From Phycisphaeraceae bacterium (GTDB lineage: Bacteria > Planctomycetota > Phycisphaerae > Phycisphaerales > UBA1924), in assembly GCA_019636515.1 (NCBI GenBank), contig JAHBXI010000003.1:186001-250000 (forward strand): a stretch of DNA of 64,000 nucleotides. The letters are read 5' to 3'. Within the stretch, counting starts at the first letter, position 1, and every line of letters starts with the position of its first letter. Shown here piece by piece: positions 24,783-34,539 of the stretch. The notes below the pieces were generated by a model, which did no database searches, was not told the DNA's origin, and saw only the letters and a list, made by a program, of their open reading frames with translations. The translations under genes were made by a program, and so were the position numbers.

Positions 24783-26225
24783 ATGCGTCGTATGACCGCT
24801 TTGCTTATGACGGCCCTTCTCGGGGCCGCCGTCGGGGCCGCCCACGGGCAAGGACTGACCACGGTTCGCGTGGCGAGCGGGCTGGCTCGCCCGATTTATG
24901 TCACGCACGCCCCTGGGGACCCCTCCCGGCTGTTCATCATCGAGAAGCAGGGCCGGATACGCATCCTGAAGAACGGGGTGCTGCTGACGACGCCGTTCCT
25001 GGACATCGATCCCATCGTGACCGGCGGGACCACCACCAACAGCGAGCAGGGCCTGCTGGGGCTTGCCTTCCACCCCGACTACCAGACCAATGGCAAGTTC
25101 TACGTGAATTACACGGCCGTGGCGGGGTCTGGGGATACCGTCGTGGCCCAGTACACCGTCTCGGGGAACCCCGACATCGCCAACACCACGGGGACCACGA
25201 TCATCACGTTCGACCAGCCGCAGACGAATCACAACGGCGGGTGGATTGCCTTCGGACCCGATGGGTACCTTTATATTGCGTCGGGTGACGGCGGCAACTT
25301 CAACGATCAGGGAACCGGCCACACCGAGCCGGGCGGCAACGCGCAGGACATCACCAGCAATCTTCTCGGCAAGATGCTGCGAGTCGACGTCGACGGGGAT
25401 GATTTTCCCTCCGATCCGAATCGCAACTACCGCATCCCGACGGGCAACCCGTTCGTTGGTGTCACGGGTGACGACGAGATCTTCCAATACGGCCTGCGCA
25501 ACCCGTGGCGTAACGCCTTCGACCGCCAGACCGGGGACCTGTGGATCGCGGACGTGGGCCAGGGCGCGTGGGAGGAGGTCAATTTCTCCCCGGCGGGGAG
25601 CGGGGCCGGGTTGAACTTCGGCTGGCGGTGCAAGGAAGGAAACGCCAATTTCAATTTCGACGCCAACTGCGCCACGCTCTCGCTCACCGCGCCGATCTGG
25701 GTCTACGACCACGCCGGGAAGTGTTCGATCACCGGCGGGTACGTGTACCGAGGGTGCGCGATCCCCGAATTGCAGGGAACCTACTTCTTCGCCGATTTTT
25801 GCTCGAACGACATCTGGAGTTTCCGCTACACGACCGATTCGGGGATCCAGGAGTTCACGAATCGTCGCGTCGAGTTGACGCCGCCGGGCGGCCTGACGAT
25901 CAACGCCATCACGTCCTTCGGGGAGGACTACTTCGGCGAGATTTACATCTGCGACCAGGGCACGACCGCGTCCAACGGAGAGATCTTCAAGATCATCCCG
26001 GTCTCCCCCGGCATGGATACCGACGGCAACGGCATCCCCAACACCTGTGAGCCGGGGGGGTGCCCGGCCGACTTTGATGGCAGCGGCTTCATAGACCTCG
26101 ACGACTACGTCGCGTTCGTCCTGGCCTTCGAGGACGGCGATGAATCCACCGACGTGGACGGCAGCGGGTTCGTGGACCTGGACGACTTTGTCGCGTTCGT
26201 CCTGGCCTTCGAGGATGGGTGCTGA
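24783..26225 (+). CDS. PQQ-dependent sugar dehydrogenase family protein, secreted
   Basis: A 480-residue exported beta-propeller of the glucose/sorbosone dehydrogenase (GSDH, Hedgehog-interacting-protein-like) family. A signal peptide (ALLMTALLGAAVGAAHG) is followed by propeller blades including PGDPSRLFIIEKQGRIRIL, GLLGLAFHPDYQTNGKFYVN, NHNGGWIAFGPDGYLYIAS and GDGGN. Oxidation of sugars with PQQ is the family's role; whether PQQ is bound here is not shown. The C-terminus carries two calcium-loop motifs (DFDGSGFIDLDDYVAFV, DVDGSGFVDLDDFVAFV) and ends FEDGC. ATG 24783 has an AAAGGAG site. Confidence 0.88.
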   Translation: MRRMTALLMTALLGAAVGAAHGQGLTTVRVASGLARPIYVTHAPGDPSRLFIIEKQGRIRILKNGVLLTTPFLDIDPIVTGGTTTNSEQGLLGLAFHPDYQTNGKFYVNYTAVAGSGDTVVAQYTVSGNPDIANTTGTTIITFDQPQTNHNGGWIAFGPDGYLYIASGDGGNFNDQGTGHTEPGGNAQDITSNLLGKMLRVDVDGDDFPSDPNRNYRIPTGNPFVGVTGDDEIFQYGLRNPWRNAFDRQTGDLWIADVGQGAWEEVNFSPAGSGAGLNFGWRCKEGNANFNFDANCATLSLTAPIWVYDHAGKCSITGGYVYRGCAIPELQGTYFFADFCSNDIWSFRYTTDSGIQEFTNRRVELTPPGGLTINAITSFGEDYFGEIYICDQGTTASNGEIFKIIPVSPGMDTDGNGIPNTCEPGGCPADFDGSGFIDLDDYVAFVLAFEDGDESTDVDGSGFVDLDDFVAFVLAFEDGC

Positions 26226-26439
26226 CACCCGCACATTTCCCTTCCGCGTGCCGCGCGTCAGCGGGGCACGCGCCTTGCCGACCTGCCACGGATCGCTCGT
26301 CACCTCGTCCGGTAACGCGTTTGACGCACCGGAAATGATTCCCGCGCGTTTCGCAACCCGTGCGGCCCGTACGCGAACCGACATAGAGAGGGCCGTGAAG
26401 TCCCTTTGGAAATGTTCGCCCCCCCTGGAGCGGTACTTG

Positions 26440-29175
26440 ATGATCATCCACCGCCGGTTCCGTCCGTGGCTTTTGCCCCGCCTGGTGTCGGTCGTGCTTG
26501 CCCCGTTGGGCATGGCTTCGTCGGCGGTCGGGCAATGGGCGGATCATCGGATCGAGCCTTCATCCGCCGCCGCGATGGAGCAGGCGATTCAGCCGCCCGG
26601 GAAAAGCCCGCCGGTTCCGCCGCTGCCTCTGGTCACGCTTGACAACCCGGGACCGATCACGGGGAGTTCCGGTCCGGCGATGGTGGTTGACCTGCGGACG
26701 CTTCCCCGCCCGCCCCGTCCGTTCGTGGGACCGCGGATCGTGACCAAGCACGTGCTGGACGGTGAGCGGCAGAAACTGGATGAGTTCGCGCTGAGGCGTC
26801 AGAAGGGCGGGCTTCGCCTGCCGGCGCTGCCCCCCGAGCCGGAGATCGGACCTCGCGGCACTCCCGGGGCGATGTTCCCCGGTCCGGACAGCCAGTCCTC
26901 GCCTTTCATTCCTCCGGATTGCACGGTGGCGGCGGGTCCGAATCACGTGATCACGACGGTGAACTCCCTGCTGGCGGTGTGGAACCGTGATGGAACCCTG
27001 GCGCAGGAGGTGATGCTGTTCGGTTCGGAAGGGCTCTTCGGCTCGCAGGGGGCGGGGTGGTTCGTCTTCGACCCTCGCTGCCTGTTCGACGCGTTCGAGA
27101 ATCGGTACGTTGTGGTCGCGCTTGAGTACTACGAGGAGACGCAGTTCTCCTCGATCCTGATCGCGCTGTCGGCGCCGGGCAACCCCCTGTCATGGACGAC
27201 TTTCCGGACCGACGCCAAGACGGAGATCACGGGGATCGGTTTCCACTGGTTCGACTACCCGGGGTTCGGGTACGACCAGCAGGGCTATTACGTCACGGGG
27301 AACCTGTTCTCGTTCGGGTCGTTCCCCGCGTTCCGCGGGGTCAAGTTCCGCCTGTTCAAGAAGCAGGCCCTGCTCGCCGGCCAGACCACCGGAAACTTCA
27401 TCGACCTCAACGATTTCACCCGGAGTTTCGCCTCGGTCCAGGCCGCCTCGCACATGGGCTCGAACCCGACGCCGTACTTCATCTCGCTCAGCGGGACGAG
27501 CACGAAGACCAACCTCCAGATCCACGCGATCCGCAACCCGGTCACCACGCCCGTGCGCTCGATGAAGGTGGTTCAACTCGAGAATCCCTACCGCCAGCCG
27601 CTGTTCATCGCGGCCTGCTGCGAGGACGACACGGACCCGAGTTGCGGCGCGGGCTTCATCCACACGGTCGACGATCGGGTCTTCAACGCGGCGTGGCGCG
27701 GCGGTTCCTTGTACACCGCGCACCACATCACCAGCAGCGAGGATGTCGTCACCGCGCGGTGGTACCAGGTCGCGACCAACAACTGGCCGACGGACACCTC
27801 GGCCTCCCCGTCGTTCGTCCAGGGGGGTGACATCCCGGGCGGGACCGCCCCCGACGGCAGACCCATCCACACGTTCTTCCCGGCGATCCACGTGGCCGAG
27901 AACGGCGACCTGGGCGTGACGCTGGGAACGGCCGTCGAGGGTGATTGCGCCAAGGTCGCCCTGTCGGGGCGCCTGGTCACCGATCCCCCGGGGACCATGT
28001 CCGCGCCGCTGGCGGTCAAGTCCAGCGACGGGGCCGACCAGGACGAGCCTCGCTGGGGCGATTTTTACGGCATCTCCGTCGATCCGATCGACGGCTCGAC
28101 CTTCTGGGGGATCGGCCAGTACACCAGGGCCTTTTCCGAGGATCCCGCGGGGTCCACCGGGTGGGCCACCTGGGTCTTCAGTTTCGACATCCGCAACCTG
28201 CCCGGTTTGGTCGCCCAGGACGACGGCTTCGGCCAGCCGCTGTTTGTTTCTTCCGGGGGATCGCTGGACATCGACGTGCTCGCCAACGACTCCGACGCGC
28301 AAGGGTTGGCGTTTACGATCCACACCTTTGATCCGGCGACCGCCAACGGAGGACTGGTGCTTCTTTCATCCGGATCCGGCCCCGACGGGCGCGACCAACT
28401 CCGGTACATCGCCGAGGCCGACTTCGAGGGGGAGGACCAGTTCACGTACACCATCCGCAACACCGCGGGCCAGGAGGACTCGGCCGCGGTGAAGGTCGTC
28501 GTGGTCGCGGGCGACTTCCGGGATCCCGACGACGCGGGTGAGACCCGCGCCGGGATCGACGTGACGTACTACGAAGGGAGCGTCAGCGCGACCTCCTTCC
28601 CCGAAGTGCTTCCCAGTCCCTACCTGGACACGTCGGTGAACAACCTGAACTTCCCGCAGGCCGAGGGGGTGCCGTTCGCCAACTCGGGCCGTTCGGCGGG
28701 GACGCTCGCGGTCTTCACGGGGTACATCGACGTTCCGGCGACGGACTTCTATGACCTTTGCCTGCGTCGCGGCAGCGGGGCATCCCTGTACTTCGGGGAC
28801 GCGATCCTGATCGACGACGACGGGGTGCATATCCCGGCCGACGATCCGATCTGCGGCCGGATCGGGCTGAAGAAGGGGACCCACGCCTTCCGCGTCGAGT
28901 TCTTCCACGCCAGCGGTCCACACGGGCTGATGCTGCGAGCGACGGGCGGTCCCCTCGACGATGAGTTGCTCCCCGACGCCTGGTATCTCCGCCCGGTGGA
29001 GTGCATCGCGGACTTCGACAACTCGGGCTTTGTCGACCTGGACGACTACATCCTGTTTGTCGCGGCGTTTGAACTGGGCGTGGACGAAGCGGACGTGGAC
29101 GGATCAGGGTTCGTGGATACGGACGATTTCGATTACTTTGTCTGCGCGTTCGAGCGCGGCTGCAACTGTCAATGA
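26440..29175 (+). CDS. Large secreted protein with PA14-like domain and calcium-loop tail
   Basis: A 911-residue surface protein beginning at ATG 26440 (MIIHRRFRPWLLPRLVSVVL), with a signal-like N-terminus ending SSAVGQ. A Pro-rich linker precedes a large beta-rich domain of about 500 residues (FIPPDCTVAAGPNHVITTVN, FDYPGFGYDQQGYYVTGNLF). An Ig or cadherin-like segment (SLDIDVLANDSDAQGLAFTI) and a PA14-like carbohydrate-binding domain (VTYYEGSVSATSFPEVLPSP ... ASLYFGDAILIDDDG) follow. It ends in two calcium loops (DFDNSGFVDLDDY, DVDGSGFVDTDDF) and FERGCNCQ. It is a paralogue of the next gene. A role in polysaccharide or surface binding is an inference. Confidence 0.85.
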   Translation: MIIHRRFRPWLLPRLVSVVLAPLGMASSAVGQWADHRIEPSSAAAMEQAIQPPGKSPPVPPLPLVTLDNPGPITGSSGPAMVVDLRTLPRPPRPFVGPRIVTKHVLDGERQKLDEFALRRQKGGLRLPALPPEPEIGPRGTPGAMFPGPDSQSSPFIPPDCTVAAGPNHVITTVNSLLAVWNRDGTLAQEVMLFGSEGLFGSQGAGWFVFDPRCLFDAFENRYVVVALEYYEETQFSSILIALSAPGNPLSWTTFRTDAKTEITGIGFHWFDYPGFGYDQQGYYVTGNLFSFGSFPAFRGVKFRLFKKQALLAGQTTGNFIDLNDFTRSFASVQAASHMGSNPTPYFISLSGTSTKTNLQIHAIRNPVTTPVRSMKVVQLENPYRQPLFIAACCEDDTDPSCGAGFIHTVDDRVFNAAWRGGSLYTAHHITSSEDVVTARWYQVATNNWPTDTSASPSFVQGGDIPGGTAPDGRPIHTFFPAIHVAENGDLGVTLGTAVEGDCAKVALSGRLVTDPPGTMSAPLAVKSSDGADQDEPRWGDFYGISVDPIDGSTFWGIGQYTRAFSEDPAGSTGWATWVFSFDIRNLPGLVAQDDGFGQPLFVSSGGSLDIDVLANDSDAQGLAFTIHTFDPATANGGLVLLSSGSGPDGRDQLRYIAEADFEGEDQFTYTIRNTAGQEDSAAVKVVVVAGDFRDPDDAGETRAGIDVTYYEGSVSATSFPEVLPSPYLDTSVNNLNFPQAEGVPFANSGRSAGTLAVFTGYIDVPATDFYDLCLRRGSGASLYFGDAILIDDDGVHIPADDPICGRIGLKKGTHAFRVEFFHASGPHGLMLRATGGPLDDELLPDAWYLRPVECIADFDNSGFVDLDDYILFVAAFELGVDEADVDGSGFVDTDDFDYFVCAFERGCNCQ

Positions 29176-29318
29176 TGGGCGGCGTGCCCGCCGGTCGAGG
29201 CGGGTCATGCCATCGGAAGCGGTTGAGGTTGATTTCACGTTTTCAACGCCTTCCCGGCTCGCGGCGGCGGTTCGCGGGGCGGCGGCGGGTTTCTCGGCGG
29301 GTTTGAAGGGAGTCGAAC

Positions 29319-31937
29319 ATGCGAACTGGTACTGGACGGAAATCGGCGCGAACATCGGCGGCATGGTCCGCCGGTCTGATCCTGGCGGCGTCGGCGGCGA
29401 TGCTCGCCGCGTGCTCGGGGGGTGAGGGCAAGAAGCCTCCCGCCGCGGCCGTGGTGATGCAGCCCCTGAACAAGGCCGACCTCGCGCGGCCGGGCGCCCC
29501 GCGCGAACCGGGCGCCGTGATCGACCTGTCCCGCCCCGGGGCGGTGGCGTGGGGGACGGCCCCGGTCGTGATCGAGGACACGAACCTTCTCCCGGTGCAG
29601 AGACAGGTAATCCAGCCGTGGGACGGCCCGATCACGTCGCCCGGGGAGATCAACGCCCCGCGCAAGCCGCTGGACGTGCGCCCGAAACTGGAGATCGGGG
29701 CCGATTCGGGCCTGGTGGCCGGGTCGCTGGACCCCGCCGGGCGGCGCCCGCTGACGACGACGATGTTCCCCGGGATCGGTCAAACGGCCTGGACGCCCCC
29801 CGACCCGACGCTGGGCGTTGGCCCCAACCATGTCCTCTCGACGGTCAACATGTCGATCGCGTGGTGGACCAAGGCCGGTTCGCTCCAGTTCTCGTCGAAC
29901 CTCGACAGCACCGGAAACCCGGGGTTCTTTGAGACGGTCGGGGCCGGGACGTTCACGTTCGATCCCAAGTGCTTCTACGACCACTACGCGGGCCGGTGGG
30001 TGGTCATCGCCCCGGAGGTCTACGGATCGACCGAGGCGTGGATCTGCATCGCGGTCTCGGACGACAACAACCCAAACGGGACGTGGTACAAGTACCGCAC
30101 CGACGCGGTGATCACGGTGGGAAACAACACCTACTGGTGGGACTACCCGGGGTTTGGCTATGACCAGAACGCGTACTACGTGTCGGGGAACCTGTTCGGC
30201 CTGAACAACAGCGGGTGGGGCGGCGTGGGGTACCGTGTTTTCCACAAGGCGCCGCTGCTCAACGGCCAGCCCGCGGTCTTCTCGACGCTCCGCGATTCCG
30301 GGGCGGCGTCCGTGCAGGTGGCCCAGGCCCACGGGAATCCGTCCGCGCCGTATTTCGTGTCGGTGAACAACAACTCATCAATGAAGATCCAGGCGATCAC
30401 CAACCCGCTGACCTCACCGGCGATCGCGACGACGACGGTCTCGGTGCCGGGGTTCCAGGGCCCGGGCAGCGCCCCCGCGGCGGGGGGGCAGTCGGTCAGC
30501 CTGATCGACTCGCGGATCATGAACGCCCACTGGCGCGGCGGGAACCTGTACGCGACGCACCACATCAGCGCGAGCGGGGTGAACGTGGCCCGGTGGTACC
30601 ACTTCAACACGAACAACTGGCCGACCAGCGGCGGGGTGTCGCTGGCGCAGTCGGGGAACATCAACCCCGGCGGCGGCAAGCACACGTATTTCCCGGCGAT
30701 CTACTCGAACAAGTTCCATGACGTCGGGATCGTCGTCGGGGAAAGTTCGTCCGACCAGCGGATCGGCGTCAGCGTGGCGGGCCGTCGCGTCACCGACCCC
30801 CCGGGCACGATGGGCCCGCTCACCCAACTCCACCTCTCCCCGGTGAACGGGGGAGGCCGCTGGGGCGATTACCAGGACATCACCGTTGATCCCAACGACG
30901 ACGCGACCTTCTGGGTGATCGGAGAGACCGCCGTATCGGGCGGCTGGGGAACGTGGATCGACAAGTTCACGATGACCACCGAGCCGGCTCCGTACACCGG
31001 CGACGACGACCTGGGCACCGTCTTCGAGGGCGTTCCCGTGACCGTGGACGTTCTCGCCAACGACGGCCACTCCGACGGCCTGCCCATTGTCATCGACACG
31101 TTCCAGGCCGTTTCGGCCAACGGCGGATCGGTCACGCGATCGGTCGGTACCGGCCCCGGCGGGCGCGACCAACTGATCTACGACCCGCCGACGTCGTACG
31201 TCGGCCCGGACTCGTTCACCTACACGATCAAGGACACGACCAACAAGACCGCGACGGGGACCGTCACGGCCCAGGTGCTCAACGGCTCGCTCTTCCGTGA
31301 CCCCGAGAACCCGCCCAACGCGCTTCCCCAGATCGCGGTTTCCTACTACGCGACGACGATGAACATCGGCGCGGTGCCGGATTTCTCGACCATGACCCCG
31401 TACCTTGAGACGACGGTCGCGGCGGTCAACCAGAACCAGTCGCTGGGGAACCTGCTCAACTCGGGCCGTTCCGACCGGGTGGCGGCCCGGTTTGTCGGGT
31501 ACATCGAGGTTCCGACGACGGACTTCTACACCTTCTCCCTCGCGGCCGACGACGGGGCGAACATGTATATCGGCGGCCAGATGTTCATCAACCACGACGG
31601 GTCGCATTCCTTCACCGAGAAGTCCGAGACCATCGGGCTCAAGGCGGGCAAGCACGCGGTGCGGATCGAGTATTTCGAGAACACCGGCTGGCTTGGGTGT
31701 CGCCTGAGTTACGAATGCGGCACCATACCCAAGGCGGTCGTCCCGGCCTCGGCGTACTTCCACGCCGCCCCGTGCCCCGCCGATTTCGACGGGTCGGGCT
31801 TCGTTGACATCGAGGACTTCACGGCGTTCGTCGCCGCCTTCGAAGAGGGCATCATCGAGGCCGACTTCGACGGCTCGGGCTTTGTCGACTTCGAGGACTA
31901 CAACGCGTTTGTCCATGCCTTCGAGGCCGGCTGCTGA
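29319..31937 (+). CDS. Large lipoprotein with PA14-like domain and calcium-loop tail
   Basis: An 872-residue paralogue of 26440-29175. The N-terminus is a lipoprotein signal, LILAASAAMLAAC, with lipidated C32. The body shares WDYPGFGYDQNAYYVSGNLF and the Ig-like VTVDVLANDGHSDGLPIVID segment, then a PA14-like domain (YEVPTTDFYTFSL-type; VGYIEVPTTDFYTFSLAADD ... NMYIGGQMFINHDG). It ends with DFDGSGFVDIEDFTAFV, DFDGSGFVDFEDYNAFV and FEAGC. ATG 29319 has a GGGAG site. The pair looks like a tandem duplication in which one copy gained lipid anchoring. A strong terminator follows. Confidence 0.88.
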   Translation: MRTGTGRKSARTSAAWSAGLILAASAAMLAACSGGEGKKPPAAAVVMQPLNKADLARPGAPREPGAVIDLSRPGAVAWGTAPVVIEDTNLLPVQRQVIQPWDGPITSPGEINAPRKPLDVRPKLEIGADSGLVAGSLDPAGRRPLTTTMFPGIGQTAWTPPDPTLGVGPNHVLSTVNMSIAWWTKAGSLQFSSNLDSTGNPGFFETVGAGTFTFDPKCFYDHYAGRWVVIAPEVYGSTEAWICIAVSDDNNPNGTWYKYRTDAVITVGNNTYWWDYPGFGYDQNAYYVSGNLFGLNNSGWGGVGYRVFHKAPLLNGQPAVFSTLRDSGAASVQVAQAHGNPSAPYFVSVNNNSSMKIQAITNPLTSPAIATTTVSVPGFQGPGSAPAAGGQSVSLIDSRIMNAHWRGGNLYATHHISASGVNVARWYHFNTNNWPTSGGVSLAQSGNINPGGGKHTYFPAIYSNKFHDVGIVVGESSSDQRIGVSVAGRRVTDPPGTMGPLTQLHLSPVNGGGRWGDYQDITVDPNDDATFWVIGETAVSGGWGTWIDKFTMTTEPAPYTGDDDLGTVFEGVPVTVDVLANDGHSDGLPIVIDTFQAVSANGGSVTRSVGTGPGGRDQLIYDPPTSYVGPDSFTYTIKDTTNKTATGTVTAQVLNGSLFRDPENPPNALPQIAVSYYATTMNIGAVPDFSTMTPYLETTVAAVNQNQSLGNLLNSGRSDRVAARFVGYIEVPTTDFYTFSLAADDGANMYIGGQMFINHDGSHSFTEKSETIGLKAGKHAVRIEYFENTGWLGCRLSYECGTIPKAVVPASAYFHAAPCPADFDGSGFVDIEDFTAFVAAFEEGIIEADFDGSGFVDFEDYNAFVHAFEAGC

Positions 31938-31975
31938 CGGCCAACGCCTCGTCCGTATCCCGCTCGCCACGTCCA

Positions 31976-32002
31976 GGGCGGCCCCACCGGGGCCGCCCTT
32001 TT
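31976..32002 (+). terminator. Rho-independent terminator
   Basis: GGGCGGCCCC, loop ACC and GGGGCCGCCC form a perfect 10-bp stem followed by TTTT, 39 bp after the lipoprotein stop. This is the clearest intrinsic terminator in the window. Confidence 0.9.
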
Positions 32003-32058
32003 CATGCGCGGACGGGCCTATATTCCCGCCTGCGGCCTCCCGCGCCCCGGATACCCCC

Positions 32059-32829
32059 ATGCCAACCATCGGCGAGAATCTGCGATTCTGGTCCGACTAC
32101 GATTGGAAACTCGAGGGCAATGAATGGACGGTCGGGTACGGCGGCACCGCGGCCGCGTGGCGATACGCGATCCTGCCGCGAATCCAGCGTTTCGTGCCCT
32201 GCGAGCACATCCTGGAACTGGCCCCCGGTCACGGCGTCTGGACGCGGTGCCTCCGTCCGTTTGCCGCCCGGATGACCCTGGTTGACCTGACGCCTCGCTG
32301 CATCGACCACTGCCGCGGGGTATTCGGCGAACAGGGCATGACCTACCTGGTCAACGACGGCCGGACCCTGTCCGGCGTCGAGGACCAGTCCGTGGATTTC
32401 GTGTTCTCGTGGCACAGCCTTGTCCACGCCGAGCACGACGTCATGCGTTCGTACGTCCAGGAGGCGATGCGGGTGCTCCGCCCCGGGGCGTTTGGCCTGA
32501 TCCACCACACCAACTACGGGGAGTTCGCCGTCGAGCGCGAGGACCGCCCGGCCCTTCCCAACGACCACTGGCGTGGCGTGGACATGACCGCGGCGAAGTT
32601 CCGCAACGACTGCGTGGCCCATGGCCTTCAGTGCGTCTACCAGGAACTGGTCCCGTGGGGTTCGGTCGAGCCGGTGGACTGCTTCTCTCTCGTTCGCCGG
32701 CCCAGGCCGGGCGAGCCGCTTCGGCCGACGGTCGCCGACGAGAACCCGTTTTTCTGGCAGCACATCCGCCTGGGCGTGGCGCTGGACTGCCGCTACCGGG
32801 AAGTCCCGATTCCGATCCCCGAGAACTGA
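32059..32829 (+). CDS. SAM-dependent methyltransferase
   Basis: A 256-residue class I methyltransferase. LELAPGHGVWTRCLRPFA is the SAM-binding motif I (E/D-x-x-x-G-x-G), MTLVDLTPRCIDHC covers motif II and SVDFVFSWHSLVHAEHDVMR the motif IV region. RYVQEAMRVLRPGAFGLIHH-like helices complete the fold. ATG 32059 follows a strong terminator, so it is a separate transcript. The substrate is unknown; such enzymes next to glycosyltransferases often modify sugars or lipids, but no such neighbour is present. The stop is followed by an 18-bp repeat (two copies, 32826-32861). Confidence 0.82.
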   Translation: MPTIGENLRFWSDYDWKLEGNEWTVGYGGTAAAWRYAILPRIQRFVPCEHILELAPGHGVWTRCLRPFAARMTLVDLTPRCIDHCRGVFGEQGMTYLVNDGRTLSGVEDQSVDFVFSWHSLVHAEHDVMRSYVQEAMRVLRPGAFGLIHHTNYGEFAVEREDRPALPNDHWRGVDMTAAKFRNDCVAHGLQCVYQELVPWGSVEPVDCFSLVRRPRPGEPLRPTVADENPFFWQHIRLGVALDCRYREVPIPIPEN

Positions 32830-32903
32830 CGTTCCCCCGAGATCTGACGTACCCCCGAGATCCGACGTGCCGTGGCCCGCGGTCCATCCGTCGGCGGGCA
32901 AGG

Positions 32904-34508
32904 TCAGAAGGTCTTGCGAAGTCGGGCCGCGGGGATTCCCAACTGCTCGCGGTACTTGGCGACGGTCCGGCGTGCGATCTCCAGCCCGCGCGCCTTGAGG
33001 GCCTCGGCAAGCGCCTCGTCGCTGAGCGGGGCGGCCTTGTCCTCGGCCTCAATGACGTCCTTGAGCGCGGCCTTGATCGCGTCCCAACTGACCTCTTCAC
33101 CGGACTCGTTGTGCGTTCCCCCGGTGAAGAACCGTCTCAGGGGCACGACCCCCCGCGGGGTTTGGATGTACTTTTCGCTGACCGCCCGGGAGACGGTGGC
33201 GACGTGGATGCCGAGTTGATCGGCCACCTGCGTCATCGGGAGCGGCTTGAGCGCCTGGGGCCCGTAGTCGAAATAGTCGCGCTGAGCATCGACCACCGCC
33301 CGCACCACGCGCAGCAGCGTTCGCTTGCGCTGGTTGACGGCGTCGATCAGCCAGTGGGCGTTGCCCAAACTGGTCTTGAGGAATTCGCGGCTGGACTTCT
33401 CCACGGCCCGGTCGCGTGACATGCGGGCGTACTCCTGGTTCACGCGCAGGTTGGGGATGCGGCTGTCGTTCAGGTACGCCACGTAGCGGTCCTGGTCCGG
33501 GTCGTACTCGACCAGCGCGTCGGGAACGATCGGCCGTGGGGAGTCGTCCACAAGCCGCCGGGCGGGAGACAGGCTCAGTTTCCTCATCACGGCCAGGGCG
33601 GACTTGATCTCGTCGAGCGAAAGGCCCGTCCGCTCGGCGATCCTGGGGAGGCGGTTGCGGGTCAGGTCGTCGAGGTACCCCTCGACGATGCGGCGTGCGG
33701 CCGAGAGCGTCCGGCGTGCCTCGGGATCGCGGTCGAGTTCCTCGACCAGCGTGTCTTCCATCGCGTCCAGTTGCAGGAGCAGGCATTCGCGCACGTCACG
33801 GGCGGCGATGCCCGCGGGCTCGAGAAGCAACTGAAGCGCCCGCAGCGCGTTCTCGAGATCCTCCACCTCCGGACGCCCCGCAAGGACCGGAGAAGCCTCG
33901 GGAACCCGGTCGGCGATCGTGGCCAGCGGCGTGCGCACGTACCCGTCCTCTTCGATGTACGGGATGATGATCTCCCCCAGCGCCCGGACACGCGGCTCGA
34001 CGTCGCACAAGGCCCACTGGTCCTGGACCTGCTCGGTCAGCGAGGCCGACCGGGCGGGCGCGGCGGCCATGGCGTCCATTTTCGCGTCTCGTTCCCCGTC
34101 GGTTCGTGGCCTGGAGTAGGCCCCGTGATCGTCGTCCCTCGGCGCCGCGCGGTCCGCGGAAACCTCGCCTCCCTCGAACGATGACGAGGATGAATACTCG
34201 TTTTCCGCCGCGTCTGGGTGCTGCGACTCGAACTCCTCGAGGCGGCCGAAGTCCGCGCTTCCTCCCCCGGACTCGACCTCGAGCGGGCGGTCTGGATCGG
34301 CAAGCCGCTCCTCGCGTCGCTGGGCGGCCGACGGGCCGTCGGCCTCGATCTCCAGGATCTCCAGCGCGGCGTTGTTCTCCAGTTCCTGCTGGATCCGCTC
34401 CTGCAGATCCGCCAGAGGCATCTGGAGGATCTCCATCGACTGGATCATGCGCGGCGCCAGTTTCATCTGCTGGCCCAGCCGCATCTGTTGGGAGTAGTCG
34501 AATCGCAT
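32904..34508 (-). CDS. rpoN: RNA polymerase sigma-54 factor
   Basis: Sigma-54 of 534 residues. Region I at the start (MRFDYSQQMRLGQQMKLAPR, IQSMEILQMPLADLQERIQQ) interacts with activators. An acidic linker (residues about 70-160) precedes the core-binding region and the C-terminal HTH and RpoN box region, ending ARRTVAKYREQLGIPAARLR. Transcription from -24/-12 promoters requires an enhancer-binding ATPase. ATG 34508 gives the canonical start; an extension to 34595 is not supported. It is 31 bp downstream of recR's end on the same strand, probably an operon. Confidence 0.95.
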   Translation of the reverse strand: MRFDYSQQMRLGQQMKLAPRMIQSMEILQMPLADLQERIQQELENNAALEILEIEADGPSAAQRREERLADPDRPLEVESGGGSADFGRLEEFESQHPDAAENEYSSSSSFEGGEVSADRAAPRDDDHGAYSRPRTDGERDAKMDAMAAAPARSASLTEQVQDQWALCDVEPRVRALGEIIIPYIEEDGYVRTPLATIADRVPEASPVLAGRPEVEDLENALRALQLLLEPAGIAARDVRECLLLQLDAMEDTLVEELDRDPEARRTLSAARRIVEGYLDDLTRNRLPRIAERTGLSLDEIKSALAVMRKLSLSPARRLVDDSPRPIVPDALVEYDPDQDRYVAYLNDSRIPNLRVNQEYARMSRDRAVEKSSREFLKTSLGNAHWLIDAVNQRKRTLLRVVRAVVDAQRDYFDYGPQALKPLPMTQVADQLGIHVATVSRAVSEKYIQTPRGVVPLRRFFTGGTHNESGEEVSWDAIKAALKDVIEAEDKAAPLSDEALAEALKARGLEIARRTVAKYREQLGIPAARLRKTF

Positions 34509-34539
34509 GATCGTTGCCGCGGGCCTTACCCGCCCCGTC

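Noticed and set aside
26140-26439. Longer start for the PA14-like surface protein
   Set aside because: The extra 100 residues overlap the preceding gene's end and are low-complexity, and the signal peptide begins at 26440.
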